DNA from: Mesorhizobium sp. B2-3-4
Lineage (GTDB): Bacteria; Pseudomonadota; Alphaproteobacteria; Rhizobiales; Rhizobiaceae
DNA: 64,000 nt
Assembly (NCBI RefSeq): GCF_006442315.1
Contig: NZ_VFVY01000001.1
Location: forward strand, 434,001-498,000
Direction of reading: 5' to 3'
Under the pieces are notes generated by a model. That model saw only the letters and a program-made list of their open reading frames with translations. It did no database searches and had not been told where the DNA came from. Shown here one piece after another: positions 50,710 through 59,799 of this stretch; positions within the stretch are counted from its first letter, which is position 1; every line of letters starts with the position of its first letter. A program made the translations under genes and the position numbers.

Positions 50710-51531
50710 TTATTTGCCTGGCGTTTTGCGCTCGTAGTGCAGCGGCCTTGCCTTCCAGCTGGTTATCAGGCTGATCACCGCCCTGCATAAGGGCCTTGGC
50801 AGCAGGCCAAGAAATTTCAGCGGCCAGCTCGTCCGGTACGGAAAAGTGACTTCGAAGCCGCCGGATTTGATGCCCCGCACCATGCGGCGCGTCGCGCGGC
50901 CGACCGGCATCAGGCCCGGCATCGGCAGCATGTTCTTTTCGGTCAGCGGCGTGTCGACGAAACCGGGATTGATCACCTGGACGCGGATATTCATCTTGTC
51001 GAAATCATATTTCAGCGATTCAGCCAGGATATTGATCGCCGCCTTGGTGCCGCCGTAGGCGGCCGTGGTCGGCCAGCCGAAATAGGCGGTCACCGAGCCG
51101 ACCAGGACGACATGGCCGCGTGCGCGCACCCGCATATGCTCGACGACAGGCACCAGACCGTTGATGATGCCGAAATAGTTGACCTCGAAGGAGCGGCGGA
51201 AATCTTTGACGACGAGGGATTCTCCGGGCGTCGAGATGTAGTTCCCGGCATTGAAGACCGCGAGCACGATCGGCCCGAGATCCTTCTCGATCGCGGCGAC
51301 CGTCTTTGCCATGCGCGGCTCGTCGGTGACGTCGCAGGGAAAGGACACGACCTTGCCCGGCATCTGCGCGGTCTCGACGATGAGCGTATCGATCGGATCG
51401 TTGTCCAGCGCCGTCACCGCCACCGCATAGCCTTGTGACGCAAGATCCCTGGCCAGCGAGCGGCCAATGCCGCTGCTGCCGCCCGTGACCCAGGCGACGC
51501 CGTGTTTGGGATCGGCCCGATAGAGTGTCAT
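50710..51531 (-). CDS. Short-chain dehydrogenase/reductase
   Basis: From the ATG at 51531 the product is 273 residues, with the classical SDR features: AWVTGGSSGIGRSLA for NAD(P) binding, NAGNY, and the active site in GSVTAYFGW followed by YGGTKAA (Ser-Tyr-Lys). Longer upstream frames have no family similarity. Substrate unknown; SDRs act on many alcohols and carbonyls. It ends just before the hydrolase gene on the same strand and is divergent from cysK. Confidence 0.9.
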   Translation of the reverse strand: MTLYRADPKHGVAWVTGGSSGIGRSLARDLASQGYAVAVTALDNDPIDTLIVETAQMPGKVVSFPCDVTDEPRMAKTVAAIEKDLGPIVLAVFNAGNYISTPGESLVVKDFRRSFEVNYFGIINGLVPVVEHMRVRARGHVVLVGSVTAYFGWPTTAAYGGTKAAINILAESLKYDFDKMNIRVQVINPGFVDTPLTEKNMLPMPGLMPVGRATRRMVRGIKSGGFEVTFPYRTSWPLKFLGLLPRPLCRAVISLITSWKARPLHYERKTPGK

Positions 51532-51757
51532 GCTGCGCCCTGTCGACTTGTTGGTGCCTTGCTCTAGCGGCGAAGAAATCGAATGAAAAGGGTGCTTTTC
51601 GATCACAAGTGCAAATGGACTGTATGCTATCGCGCCCGGTCCCGGCGGGCGCTGACGCGCATGGCGCCGGAAATGCGACTGGACCAGACCAATTCTTGCC
51701 TTGAAACCGGAGCGTTGGGTTTCTAGGGTTTCGGCGCACGCACACAAGGAATCCTGA

Positions 51758-52792
51758 ATGCCCCGTTCTGTGATCGACGCGATCGGCAACACGCCTTTGA
51801 TCCGCCTCAACAAAGCTTCCGAAGCGACCGGCTGCGAGATCTTGGGTAAGGCCGAATTCATGAATCCGGGACAGTCGGTCAAGGATCGCGCCGGCCTCTT
51901 CATCATCCGTGACGCCGAAAAGCGCGGTCTGCTGAAACCGGGCGGCGTCATCGTCGAGGGCACGGCCGGCAACACCGGCATCGGGCTGACGCTGGTCGCC
52001 AAGGCGCTGGGATACCGCACCGTCATCGTCATCCCCGATACGCAGAGCCAGGAAAAGAAAGACACGATCAGGCTGCTCGGCGCCGAGCTGATCGAAGTAC
52101 CGGCCGTGCCTTACAAGAACCCCAACAATTACGTGAAGCTGTCGGGGCGGCTGGCCGAGCAGATGGCCCGGAGCGAGCCGAACGGCGCCATCTGGGCCAA
52201 CCAGTTCGACAATGTCGCCAACCGCGACGGCCATGTCCGTACCACGGCGCAGGAGATCTGGAGCCAGACCGGCGGCAAGGTCGACGGCTTTGTCTCGGCG
52301 GTCGGTTCGGGCGGTACGCTTGCCGGCGTTGCGATGGGCCTGAAGGCAAAAAGCAAGGACGTCAAAATCGCGCTCGCCGATCCGCTGGGCGCCGCGCTCT
52401 ACAGTTTCTACACCAGCGGCGAGTTGAAGTCCGAGGGCAGTTCGATCACCGAAGGCATCGGCCAGGGGCGCATCACCGCCAATCTCGATGGCTTCACGCC
52501 GGATTTCTCGTTCCAGGTCAAAGATGAAGACGCGCTCCCGATCGTCTTCGACCTGATCCAGGAAGAGGGCCTGTGCGTCGGCGGCTCGACCGGCATCAAC
52601 ATAGCCGGCGCCATCAGGCTGGCGCGGGAACTGGGTCCCGGCCACACCATCGTGACCATCCTTTGCGACTACGGCACGCGCTATCAGTCGAAACTGTTCA
52701 ATCCGGAATTCCTGCGCGAGAAGAACCTGCCTGTGCCGGAGTGGATGGAACGCAAGAGCAGGATCTCGGTGCCGTTCGAAAAGGTCGCGTGA
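51758..52792 (+). CDS. cysK: Cysteine synthase (O-acetylserine sulfhydrylase)
   Basis: The 344-residue PLP enzyme makes cysteine from O-acetylserine and sulfide. Lys42 in GQSVKDRAG binds PLP; TAGNTGIG and GSGGTLAG are the substrate- and phosphate-binding loops. The C-terminal part lengthens the usual 310-320 residues by about 25. Its stop overlaps the next start (TGATG). The order cysK-editing protein-sseA-GNAT suggests one operon. A subtype (CysK versus CBS-like) cannot be settled from sequence alone. Confidence 0.92.
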   Translation: MPRSVIDAIGNTPLIRLNKASEATGCEILGKAEFMNPGQSVKDRAGLFIIRDAEKRGLLKPGGVIVEGTAGNTGIGLTLVAKALGYRTVIVIPDTQSQEKKDTIRLLGAELIEVPAVPYKNPNNYVKLSGRLAEQMARSEPNGAIWANQFDNVANRDGHVRTTAQEIWSQTGGKVDGFVSAVGSGGTLAGVAMGLKAKSKDVKIALADPLGAALYSFYTSGELKSEGSSITEGIGQGRITANLDGFTPDFSFQVKDEDALPIVFDLIQEEGLCVGGSTGINIAGAIRLARELGPGHTIVTILCDYGTRYQSKLFNPEFLREKNLPVPEWMERKSRISVPFEKVA

Positions 52793-53535
52793 TGGCGCAC
52801 AAAACGGAAGCGCTGTTTCGCGACGACGCCTATCTGCGCACGGCGGACGCGACGATCGTTGCCGTCAACGATCGCGGCGGCATCATTCTCGACAGGACGA
52901 TCTTCTACGCCACCTCCGGCGGCCAGCCTGGCGACACCGGTTATCTCCAGCGCGCCGACGGCAGCCGATTGGCAATTGCCGCCACGATTACCGGCGAGAC
53001 CAAGGACGAGATCATCCATGTGCCGGCGCCGGAGCAAGCGCTGCCGGAGGCGGGCGAGACGGTGAAGCTCGCCATCGACTGGGAGCGTCGGCACCTGCTG
53101 ATGCGCATGCATGCGGCTTGCCATCTGCTGACGGTGGTCTGCCCGTTCCCGATCACCGGGGCGGCGGTTTCCGAGGACGACAGCCGCGTCGATTTCGACA
53201 TTCCGGACGCCAGTTTCACCAAGGAAGAGGCAACCGCCGGCCTGATGGATCTGGTGCGGGCCGACCATCCTATCTTCACCAGGCTGATCAGCGATGAGGA
53301 ATTGGCCGCCAATCCCGGCCTGGTGAAATCCAAGAATGTCCGGCCGCCCGTTGGCACGGGCAAGATCCGCCTGGTCTGCATCGGCGAGAACGCCTCGGTG
53401 GATAGCCAGCCCTGCGGCGGCACGCATGTGAAGAGCACCGGCGAAATCGGCGAAATCCACATCGGCAAGATCGAGAAGAAGGGCCGCGAGAACAGGCGTT
53501 TCCGCATCCGCTTCGGTCCACTGCCGGCGAATTGA
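52792..53535 (+). CDS. Alanyl-tRNA editing protein (AlaX-type)
   Basis: From the ATG that overlaps the cysK stop the product is 247 residues, matching free-standing editing domains of alanyl-tRNA synthetase. Zinc-binding motifs MHAACHLL (HXXXH) and CGGTHVK (CXXXH) are both present, and SGGQPGDTGYL lies near the N-terminus. Such proteins hydrolyse Ser-tRNA(Ala) or Gly-tRNA(Ala). An extended frame upstream within cysK was rejected. Sulfur-gene neighbours make a link to serine/cysteine supply possible, which is inference. Confidence 0.92.
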   Translation: MAHKTEALFRDDAYLRTADATIVAVNDRGGIILDRTIFYATSGGQPGDTGYLQRADGSRLAIAATITGETKDEIIHVPAPEQALPEAGETVKLAIDWERRHLLMRMHAACHLLTVVCPFPITGAAVSEDDSRVDFDIPDASFTKEEATAGLMDLVRADHPIFTRLISDEELAANPGLVKSKNVRPPVGTGKIRLVCIGENASVDSQPCGGTHVKSTGEIGEIHIGKIEKKGRENRRFRIRFGPLPAN

Positions 53536-53568
53536 ACAAACAGCCCATCAAAGGCGGCAGGAGAGACA

Positions 53569-54435
53569 ATGCCCGAAGACAGTGCTTTCACCGTCGATGC
53601 GGACTGGCTGCAGGAGCGCCTGGGCCAGCCGGGCCTGACGATTGTCGACGCGTCCTGGTATCTGCCGGCACAAAAGCGCGACGCGCGCGCCGAATATGAT
53701 GCGGCCCATATTCCGGGAGCCCGGTTTCTGGATCAGGATGCAGTTTCGGATCCCGATGCCGCCTTGCCGCATACGCTCGCATCGCCTCGGCATTTCGCCC
53801 AGTATGTCGGCGCGATGGGTGTTTCGGCCGATGACACCATCGTCGTCTACGATGGCCCAGGCTTCTTCTCGGCGCCCCGGGCGTGGTGGATGTTCCGCAT
53901 CATGGGCGTTTTCCAGACTTATGTTCTGGACGGCGGCCTGGACGGCTGGAAGGCGGCAGGCCGCCCGGTAACCGCGGAGCCGACGAAGATCGCGCCGGGC
54001 ATCTTCCATGCCGATTTCGATGCCGCGCGCGTCGTCAGCCTGGCAGACATGCGCCGCGTCGTCGATACGGGCGAAAGCCAGATTGCCGACGCGCGTGGGG
54101 CAGGGCGCTTTACCGGCACAGAACCCGAACCCCGCGCCGGCATCCGCTCCGGCCATATGCCAGGCGCACGCAACATCCCCTATTCGGCGCTCTCCGAAAA
54201 CGGCACGCTGCTGCCGAAGAACCGCTTGCGCAAGGTGATCGAGGACGCCGGCATCGACCTGTCCAGACCTGTGGTCACTTCCTGCGGCTCCGGCGTCACC
54301 GCCGCGGTGATCACCCTGGCGCTGGAGACGCTTGGCCATACCGACAACAGGCTCTATGACGGCTCTTGGACCGAATGGGGCGGGCTCTCCGATACCGCTG
54401 TCGTGACCGGCCCAGCGACGGCCGGCAAGGAATGA
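53569..54435 (+). CDS. sseA: 3-mercaptopyruvate sulfurtransferase (rhodanese family)
   Basis: The 288-residue enzyme has two rhodanese domains. The N-terminal one has VDASWYLPAQKRDARAEYD and HIPGARFLD; the active-site loop in the C-terminal domain is TSCGSGVTAAV with Cys239, the CGSGVTA form typical of mercaptopyruvate rather than thiosulfate sulfurtransferases. It transfers sulfur from 3-mercaptopyruvate, a cysteine catabolite, to thiols. It lies 33 bp after the editing-protein gene, and its stop overlaps the GNAT start (ATGA). Confidence 0.93.
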   Translation: MPEDSAFTVDADWLQERLGQPGLTIVDASWYLPAQKRDARAEYDAAHIPGARFLDQDAVSDPDAALPHTLASPRHFAQYVGAMGVSADDTIVVYDGPGFFSAPRAWWMFRIMGVFQTYVLDGGLDGWKAAGRPVTAEPTKIAPGIFHADFDAARVVSLADMRRVVDTGESQIADARGAGRFTGTEPEPRAGIRSGHMPGARNIPYSALSENGTLLPKNRLRKVIEDAGIDLSRPVVTSCGSGVTAAVITLALETLGHTDNRLYDGSWTEWGGLSDTAVVTGPATAGKE

Positions 54436-55004
54436 AGACGATGGAAAACGGCGTGCTGCAGGACATCGAAGTCACCGTGACTTTTCTGGAGATGCATGCC
54501 CCTCCGGCCGTTTCGCCGCCGGTGCCCTACAACCGCCAGGTCGCACTGCTGAAGACAAGGGACGTTCCCTTGCATTTCTACCGCTACCTGATGGACCGAG
54601 TGGGGCGCAAATGGCACTGGGTCAATGTTCTGAGGCTGAATGACGAGGAGTTGTCCGCCGGAATCCACCGCGAGGATCGCGACATCAGGGTGCTCTATCT
54701 CGACGGTTCGCCGGCGGGCTTCTTCGATCTCAAGCCGCATCTGCCCGAGGAAGTCGAACTCGCCTATTTCGGCATGATGGAACACGCCACCGGGCAAGGC
54801 ATTGGCCGCTGGTTCCTTGGCTCGGCGATCGCGGCCGCATGGTCGCATGGGCCGAAAAGGGTGACGGTGCAGACCTGCACGCTCGATCATCCCGCAGCCC
54901 TGCCGCTTTATCAGAAGCTCGGGTTCAAGCCGGTGGCGCAAAAGAAGGAAGTCGTGCATCCGCTGCCTTTCGCCGAGCGCTCGGCCAGCGTCATGCGGCC
55001 GTAA
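54432..55004 (+). CDS. GNAT-family N-acetyltransferase
   Basis: From the ATG overlapping the sseA stop the product is 190 residues; a second ATG three codons later is possible. The acetyl-CoA binding pattern HATGQGIGRWFLGSA lies near residue 120, and ALPLYQKLGFKP closes the fold. Substrate unknown. It is the last gene of the cysK operon; no terminator was recognised after it. Confidence 0.88.
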   Translation: MKTMENGVLQDIEVTVTFLEMHAPPAVSPPVPYNRQVALLKTRDVPLHFYRYLMDRVGRKWHWVNVLRLNDEELSAGIHREDRDIRVLYLDGSPAGFFDLKPHLPEEVELAYFGMMEHATGQGIGRWFLGSAIAAAWSHGPKRVTVQTCTLDHPAALPLYQKLGFKPVAQKKEVVHPLPFAERSASVMRP

Positions 55005-55103
55005 CTCCAGCCGGAAACCTGAACCTCCCGTTCATCGGCGCTTCAGCCTGGCTTTGGCATGTTGTCCGCATTGCCAATGCGGCCGAAGCCGAAGGAGAAA
55101 AAC

Positions 55104-55661
55104 ATGCTGACCCGACGCACTCTTGCCGCCGCGTTGATCGCGGCGATTGCCATGCCGAGCCTTGCAGCCGCCCAGGCGACAACACCCTCCGCCGCGACGA
55201 TCGAGCGGAAGCTCGAGGCTGCACCCCGGGTCAAGCTGCGGCCGAACGAGCGCGTCACCATCCGCGAATTCAAGCGCCGGCCGGATCTGCGCCGCATGGC
55301 GCGGTCGATCGATATCCAGTCGATCAATTTCGCCTTCGGCTCCGCTGCCATTTCCAGTTCGCAGTACAGCAAGATCGAGACCATCGCCGACGCGCTGCAA
55401 CGCATCCTGCGCCGCGACCCCGGCGCGCGCGTGCTCATCGAGGGCCATACGGACGCGGTCGGCTCATTCCAGTCCAACCAGGCCCTGTCCGAACAACGCG
55501 CGGCATCGCTGAAGCGCACGCTGGTGCGCGAATTCGGCGTGCCAGGCCATGCATTGGAAACCGTCGGCTATGGCGAGGAGTTCCTGCTCGTGCCCACTCA
55601 GAGTGAAAATTGGCAGAATCGCCGGGTGACGCTGCGCCGCTTCGACGATTTCATCAGGTGA
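55104..55661 (+). CDS. OmpA-domain lipoprotein-like or secreted protein
   Basis: The 185-residue product starts at an ATG behind GAAGGAG and has a signal peptide (ALIAAIAMPSLAAAQ, about residues 1-22) without an obvious lipobox cysteine. The C-terminal OmpA-like peptidoglycan-binding domain is clear: INFAFGSAAISSSQYSKI and IEGHTDAVGSFQSNQALSEQRAASLK in parts, ending with YGEEFL. It probably links the outer membrane or periplasm to peptidoglycan. An in-frame upstream ATG adds 15 residues. Confidence 0.88.
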   Translation: MLTRRTLAAALIAAIAMPSLAAAQATTPSAATIERKLEAAPRVKLRPNERVTIREFKRRPDLRRMARSIDIQSINFAFGSAAISSSQYSKIETIADALQRILRRDPGARVLIEGHTDAVGSFQSNQALSEQRAASLKRTLVREFGVPGHALETVGYGEEFLLVPTQSENWQNRRVTLRRFDDFIR

Positions 55662-55736
55662 TCACGGCTGGACTGGCGCATTAGTTACCCGGCTAAGTTT
55701 CACGGTTCGCGCTCTCGCCGACGCGAAGCGGCTATC

Positions 55737-55764
55737 GAGGGACTGGTATAAAAATCAGTCCCTC
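55737..55764. other. 9-bp inverted repeat in the gap before the DUF1203 gene
   Basis: GAGGGACTG (55737-55745) and CAGTCCCTC (55756-55764) are exact complements around an A/T-rich 10-bp spacer. It may be a terminator for the OmpA-domain gene or an operator; no T-run follows on either strand. Confidence 0.35.
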
Positions 55765-55839
55765 TCCCCTTGGCATGAATCGGGTGGGAGGCTTTGGCGT
55801 GAGCGCATAGTTTCCGGTCGACACACCGGAGATTTCACA

Positions 55840-56307
55840 ATGACGATCCAGTTCAAGGCTTTGCCGACCGAAGACGTAAGGGCGCTGCAGTCCGGCGGGC
55901 CGGATGCCTATGGTCACACGCCCGAGCGCAAGATTTCCGACGGCGACGGCATGCCCTGCAGGCACTGTCTGAAGAACATTGCTGCCGGCGATGCCTACCT
56001 CATTCTGGCCTACCGGCCGTTCCCAAGCCTTCAACCCTACGCCGAGACCGGGCCTATCTTCCTACATGCGCAGGAATGCGAGCGCGCTGGCGAAACGGAA
56101 TTGCTCCCCGAGATTCTCGGCAGCCCGGACTACATCGTGCGCGGCTATGGCAGGGATGATCGCATTGTCTATGGCAGCGGCGGTGTCATTGCGACCGAAG
56201 CCATCGCCGCGCGCGCCGAAACGCTGTTCGAGCGCGACGACATTGCCTATGTGCATGTCCGCTCGGCGCGCAACAACTGCTATCAGTGCCGCATCGAGCG
56301 TGCCTGA
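55840..56307 (+). CDS. DUF1203 family protein
   Basis: The 155-residue product starts MTIQFKALPTEDVRAL and carries MPCRHCLKNIAAGDAYLILAYRPF, a CXXC-type pattern, and ends with NNCYQCRIERA, a second CXXC. The family is a conserved cytoplasmic protein of unknown function in Proteobacteria. A GGAG site lies ten bases before the ATG. Cys pairs suggest metal binding, which is inference. Confidence 0.8.
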   Translation: MTIQFKALPTEDVRALQSGGPDAYGHTPERKISDGDGMPCRHCLKNIAAGDAYLILAYRPFPSLQPYAETGPIFLHAQECERAGETELLPEILGSPDYIVRGYGRDDRIVYGSGGVIATEAIAARAETLFERDDIAYVHVRSARNNCYQCRIERA

Positions 56308-56492
56308 CGGGGCGTGCCTGGCCGGCTCTCGACTGGATTGTCGCACTCCCGTCGCATTGATGATCTATAAGGCGATTGTCGATCGATTGGCCGACCGCGG
56401 ATGAACCGGCGGGAAATCTCGATATCGAGGAAGCGGGGCCTAGGCTCCGCTTTTTTGTTGCCTGCGCTCAGCCCAAAGTCTTCGCCGCCAAG

Positions 56493-56523
56493 AAAAAAGC
56501 CCGCCGGCATGGCCGACGGGCTT
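56493..56523 (-). terminator. Intrinsic terminator of the double-barrel outer membrane protein gene
   Basis: Arms at 56497-56508 and 56512-56523 form a 12-bp stem with a 3-nt loop. The single mismatch is a G-U pair on the minus strand and a C-A mismatch on the plus strand, which shows it belongs to the minus-strand gene. A T-run follows on that strand. Confidence 0.88.
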
Positions 56524-56544
56524 CGACTGTTTGCCTGGAGGGGC

Positions 56545-57837
56545 TTAGTTGAACTTGTACTTCGCGCCGATACGCACGGTCTGGAAGGATGCCTTGTCGG
56601 TCAGCGTGCCGTCCGGCGCTCCGAATTCGGACGAGAAGTCCTTCTTGCCAAACTGCGAGTAGCGATACTCAAGACCAACGGTCATGTTGTTGGAAACCGC
56701 CGTTTCGAGGCCGCCACCGATCGTGAAGCCACTCTTGCCCCAATCGATGATGTCGCCGATCGGATCCGAGGCCTTCAGATCGAAGTGTTGATAGCTGTAA
56801 CCGCCGATGACATAGGCCAGGGTCGATTCGTTGACCTTGGCGCCGACGCGAGCCAGTGCATCGAAACCATAGTCGTTGTTCAGCTTGATCGAGCCGCCAA
56901 GGATGTCGAGTTTCGACCGAATTCCGGAATAGCTTCCGTCAAGCTGGACGCCTGCAACCCAGCTGCCGAAATCGTAGTCATAACCAACACTGGCTTCGCC
57001 GAACACGCCTTCGCTGCCAATACCGTTGAGGTCGAGACCGCCGCCGCCAAGGTCCACGCCGAGATCATGCACCGCTGTGCCCGCGCCAAGCGCGCCACCG
57101 ACATAAAAGCCGGTCCAGTTATAGGTCGGTGCCGCAAAGGACACACCACCGCCGCTCTGGCCACCGAAGCGATAGTTCGCAGCAATGTGGAAGGTGTGAG
57201 TCGATGGCTCGACGTTCAGGGACGTCGGTCCGAAATCAATAACCGATTTATCGCCGTAGTTGGCATAACGATATTCGGTCTTCAAGGTCCAGTTGCCGCT
57301 AAGCACGGTTTCCATGCCGGCACCCAGTACATAGCCGCCGCGGTTCTCTGTAAAGCTCAGCCCGTCGGCAAAGCCCGATCCATCAAGCTTGAAGTGCTGC
57401 CAGCTGTAGCCGCCGAGCACATAGCCGAGCGTGCTGGGGTTCAGAAGATAGCCGGCGCGCAGGCCAACGTCGAAACCGTAGGAGTTTGTGAGGTCGATAT
57501 CCGCGCCCGGAATGCTGATCGACGGACCGATATTCCCGCCATTGATGTCGATGAAGCCGCCGAGCAGGAAGCGTTCGCTGACCATATAGTCGTAGCCGGC
57601 TGTCAGTTCGCCGAATACGCCATTGCCGCCAATGCCGTTAAAGTCGACAAGCGGATCCACGCTGAATTTGTGCACGCTGGCGCCGAAACCGCCGCCGATG
57701 CCGATGTAGGCACCGCTCCAGTTGAAACCGGATGCCTCGACCGGCTGCACGATATCGGCAGCATGCGCGGCTGACATGAGTGCCACCGCAGAAACTGCAC
57801 CGAGAAGAATGGATTTCGCGGAAACGCGAACGAACAT
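56545..57837 (-). CDS. Outer-membrane protein with two tandem Omp25/31-type beta-barrel domains
   Basis: The 430-residue product has a signal peptide (residues 1-26, AVALMSAAHA) and two similar halves. The first (about 38-226) starts FNWSGAYIGIGGGFGA and ends HIAANYRFG; the second (about 239-430) starts YNWTGFYVGGALGAG and ends VRIGAKYKFN. NGIG...VFGE...GYDY and YGFD...STL-YV-GGYS-QHF-L recur about 204 residues apart. Single-domain relatives are 200-250 residues. Each half looks like a complete eight-stranded barrel. Related proteins are major surface proteins of Brucella and rhizobia. Confidence 0.88.
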   Translation of the reverse strand: MFVRVSAKSILLGAVSAVALMSAAHAADIVQPVEASGFNWSGAYIGIGGGFGASVHKFSVDPLVDFNGIGGNGVFGELTAGYDYMVSERFLLGGFIDINGGNIGPSISIPGADIDLTNSYGFDVGLRAGYLLNPSTLGYVLGGYSWQHFKLDGSGFADGLSFTENRGGYVLGAGMETVLSGNWTLKTEYRYANYGDKSVIDFGPTSLNVEPSTHTFHIAANYRFGGQSGGGVSFAAPTYNWTGFYVGGALGAGTAVHDLGVDLGGGGLDLNGIGSEGVFGEASVGYDYDFGSWVAGVQLDGSYSGIRSKLDILGGSIKLNNDYGFDALARVGAKVNESTLAYVIGGYSYQHFDLKASDPIGDIIDWGKSGFTIGGGLETAVSNNMTVGLEYRYSQFGKKDFSSEFGAPDGTLTDKASFQTVRIGAKYKFN

Positions 57838-57987
57838 AGCCCGTACCCCTAATCAATAAGCCCAGACTGTTTCTAGCTGGCCTTGGCCAGATTAGGAATG
57901 ACAAATATGCAACAGTTTTACGCAAACCCGCGGCCTGGGCAGATGCCAATCTGGGCTGTGAGCAGCCCCGCAGCCCTGGATCGGCCA

Positions 57988-58018
57988 AGAAAAAGCCCGC
58001 CGGGGTGAACCGGCGGGC
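57988..58018 (-). terminator. Intrinsic terminator of ald
   Basis: GCCCGCCGG (57995-58003) and CCGGCGGGC (58010-58018) form a 9-bp stem with a 6-nt loop, followed on the minus strand by TTTTTCTT. It lies 31 bp after the ald stop. Confidence 0.92.
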
Positions 58019-58048
58019 AATTCAGCAATCTGACTATTTCTGGGTGTA

Positions 58049-59164
58049 TCAGGCCGCGAGCACGGCCTTCGGCTCGACCAGTTCGTAGCCAAGGGCTTCG
58101 GCGACCGCGCGATTCGTGATCTTGCCCTTGTGGACATTGAGGCCGTTGCGCAGGTGATGGTCGTCGATCAGCGCCTTCAGGCCCTTGTCGGCGAGCTGCA
58201 AGCCATAGTGCAGCGTCGCGTTGTTGAGTGCGTGCGCCGAAGTGACCGGCACGGCGCCGGGCATGTTGGCGACGCAATAGTGGATGACGCCGTCGACCTC
58301 ATAGGTCGGTTCGGCATGGGTCGTCGCATGCGAGGTCTCGAAGCAGCCGCCCTGGTCGATGGCGACGTCAACCAGCACCGAGCCCTTCTTCATGCCCGAC
58401 AGCATTTCGCGCGTGACGAGCTTCGGCGCGGCTGCGCCCGGGATCAGCACGGCGCCGACGACGATATCGGCCGAGAAGCATTCTTCCTCGAGCGCTTCCA
58501 CGGTCGAGTAACGTGTATGGACACGACCGGCAAAGAGGTCGTCGAGCTGGCGCAGGCGCGGGATCGAGCGGTCGATGATGGTTACGTCGGCGCCAAGGCC
58601 GGCGGCCATGCGGGCCGCGTGGAGACCAACCACGCCGCCGCCCAGCACCGTGACCTTGCCGGGAAGCACGCCGGGCACGCCGCCGAGCAGCACGCCACGG
58701 CCGCCATTGGCCTTCTGCAGCGCCGTGGCGCCGGCCTGGATCGACAGGCGGCCAGCGACTTCCGACATCGGCGCCAGCAGCGGCAGGCCGCCACGATCGT
58801 CGGTCACGGTTTCATAGGCGATCGCGGTCACGCCCGAGGCGAGCAGGCCCTTGGTCTGCTCAGGATCCGGAGCCAGATGCAGATAGGTGTACAGGATCTG
58901 GCCTTCGCGCAGCTGCGCCCATTCATTGGGTTGCGGCTCCTTGACCTTGACGATCATGTCCGACTTGGCGAACACGTCGGCGGCGGTCTTGGCGATGGTG
59001 GCGCCAGCGGCGCGATAGGCGTTGTCATCGGCGCCGATGCCGGCACCCGCTCCGGTCTCGACCAGCACTTCGTGGCCATGGGCGACATACTCGCGGACCG
59101 AGCCCGGCGTGAGGCCGACGCGGTATTCATGGTTCTTGATTTCCTTGGGGCAGCCGACGCGCAT
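58049..59164 (-). CDS. ald: Alanine dehydrogenase
   Basis: The 371-residue enzyme interconverts L-alanine and pyruvate plus ammonia with NAD. It starts [20 protein letters not shown], with the pyruvate-binding region [11 protein letters not shown] (Lys near 75), catalytic His near 96 in [13 protein letters not shown], and the NAD fold [17 protein letters not shown]. Length is full. An Lrp-type regulator is transcribed divergently, with palindromic sites between, so it is probably induced by alanine. Confidence 0.96.
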   Translation of the reverse strand: MRVGCPKEIKNHEYRVGLTPGSVREYVAHGHEVLVETGAGAGIGADDNAYRAAGATIAKTAADVFAKSDMIVKVKEPQPNEWAQLREGQILYTYLHLAPDPEQTKGLLASGVTAIAYETVTDDRGGLPLLAPMSEVAGRLSIQAGATALQKANGGRGVLLGGVPGVLPGKVTVLGGGVVGLHAARMAAGLGADVTIIDRSIPRLRQLDDLFAGRVHTRYSTVEALEEECFSADIVVGAVLIPGAAAPKLVTREMLSGMKKGSVLVDVAIDQGGCFETSHATTHAEPTYEVDGVIHYCVANMPGAVPVTSAHALNNATLHYGLQLADKGLKALIDDHHLRNGLNVHKGKITNRAVAEALGYELVEPKAVLAA

Positions 59165-59249
59165 TTTCTTCTCCTGATCCGGGCCCTTTTGGGCTCACTC
59201 CCTGTATTGGCGCAGTGAACCATGAATCGACGCGCAAGTGTTTGCGAAT

Positions 59250-59290
59250 GCGCTTGCGCAAGCGCGTGTGGTTCGATAATCGTTGCGCAA
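59250..59290. promoter_or_regulatory. Lrp-type operator array between ald and its regulator
   Basis: GCGCTTGCGCAAGCGC (59250-59265) is a perfect 16-bp palindrome, and TTGCGCAA (59283-59290) repeats its core about 29 bp further on. TTTGCG and GCGCAAG half-sites lie just upstream. Repeated symmetric sites close to both starts are usual for Lrp/AsnC regulators controlling ald. Confidence 0.6.
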
Positions 59291-59321
59291 AATGAATAAA
59301 TATTCGCAGGAATCACGAAAA

Positions 59322-59795
59322 ATGCCGCTCGACAGGATCGATATCGCCATTCTTGAGACGTTGCAGAAGGATGGCCGGATGCCGAACGCGGCCCTTGCCG
59401 AAAAGGTCGGCCTGTCGCAGTCGGCCTGCTCGCGGCGGCTCGACAATCTGGAGAAGTCCGGAACCATCCGCGGCTATCACGCCCGGCTTTCCAACGCAGC
59501 CCTTGGCCACCAGATGACGGCGATCGTCCACATATCGCTCTCCGGCCAGTTCGAGAAGACGCTGTCGGATTTCGAGGCGGCGATCAAGCGTTGTCCCAAC
59601 GTGCTGTCCTGCCACCTGATGTCGGGCGAGTACGACTATATACTGAGGATCGCGGCCAAGGACCTGGTCGACTACGAGCGCATCCACAAGGAATGGCTGT
59701 CGGCCATGCCGCATGTGACCAAGATCAACTCGTCCTTCGCCCTGCGCGAAATCGTCGACCGCACCGCCATGGGTCTGAAGCCGGAGATGGCCTAG
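59322..59795 (+). CDS. Lrp/AsnC-family regulator (AldR-like)
   Basis: From the ATG with an AGGAATCACG site the product is 157 residues; two earlier in-frame starts (ATG 59292, TTG 59283) are possible but the second palindrome would lie in the gene. The helix-turn-helix LDRIDIAILETLQKDGRMPNAALAEKVGLSQSACSRR is at the N-terminus in parts, followed by the RAM-type ligand domain (LSCHLMSGEYDYILRI). Lrp-type regulators divergent from ald activate it in response to alanine. Four bases separate its stop from the convergent cyclo-ligase gene. Confidence 0.9.
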   Translation: MPLDRIDIAILETLQKDGRMPNAALAEKVGLSQSACSRRLDNLEKSGTIRGYHARLSNAALGHQMTAIVHISLSGQFEKTLSDFEAAIKRCPNVLSCHLMSGEYDYILRIAAKDLVDYERIHKEWLSAMPHVTKINSSFALREIVDRTAMGLKPEMA

Positions 59796-59799
59796 AGCC

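Noticed and set aside
56401..57774. 457-codon plus-strand frame opposite the double-barrel protein
   Set aside because: Antisense shadow; the minus-strand gene has a signal peptide, repeats and a matched terminator.
58130..59218. 362-codon plus-strand frame opposite ald
   Set aside because: Antisense shadow of a clear alanine dehydrogenase.
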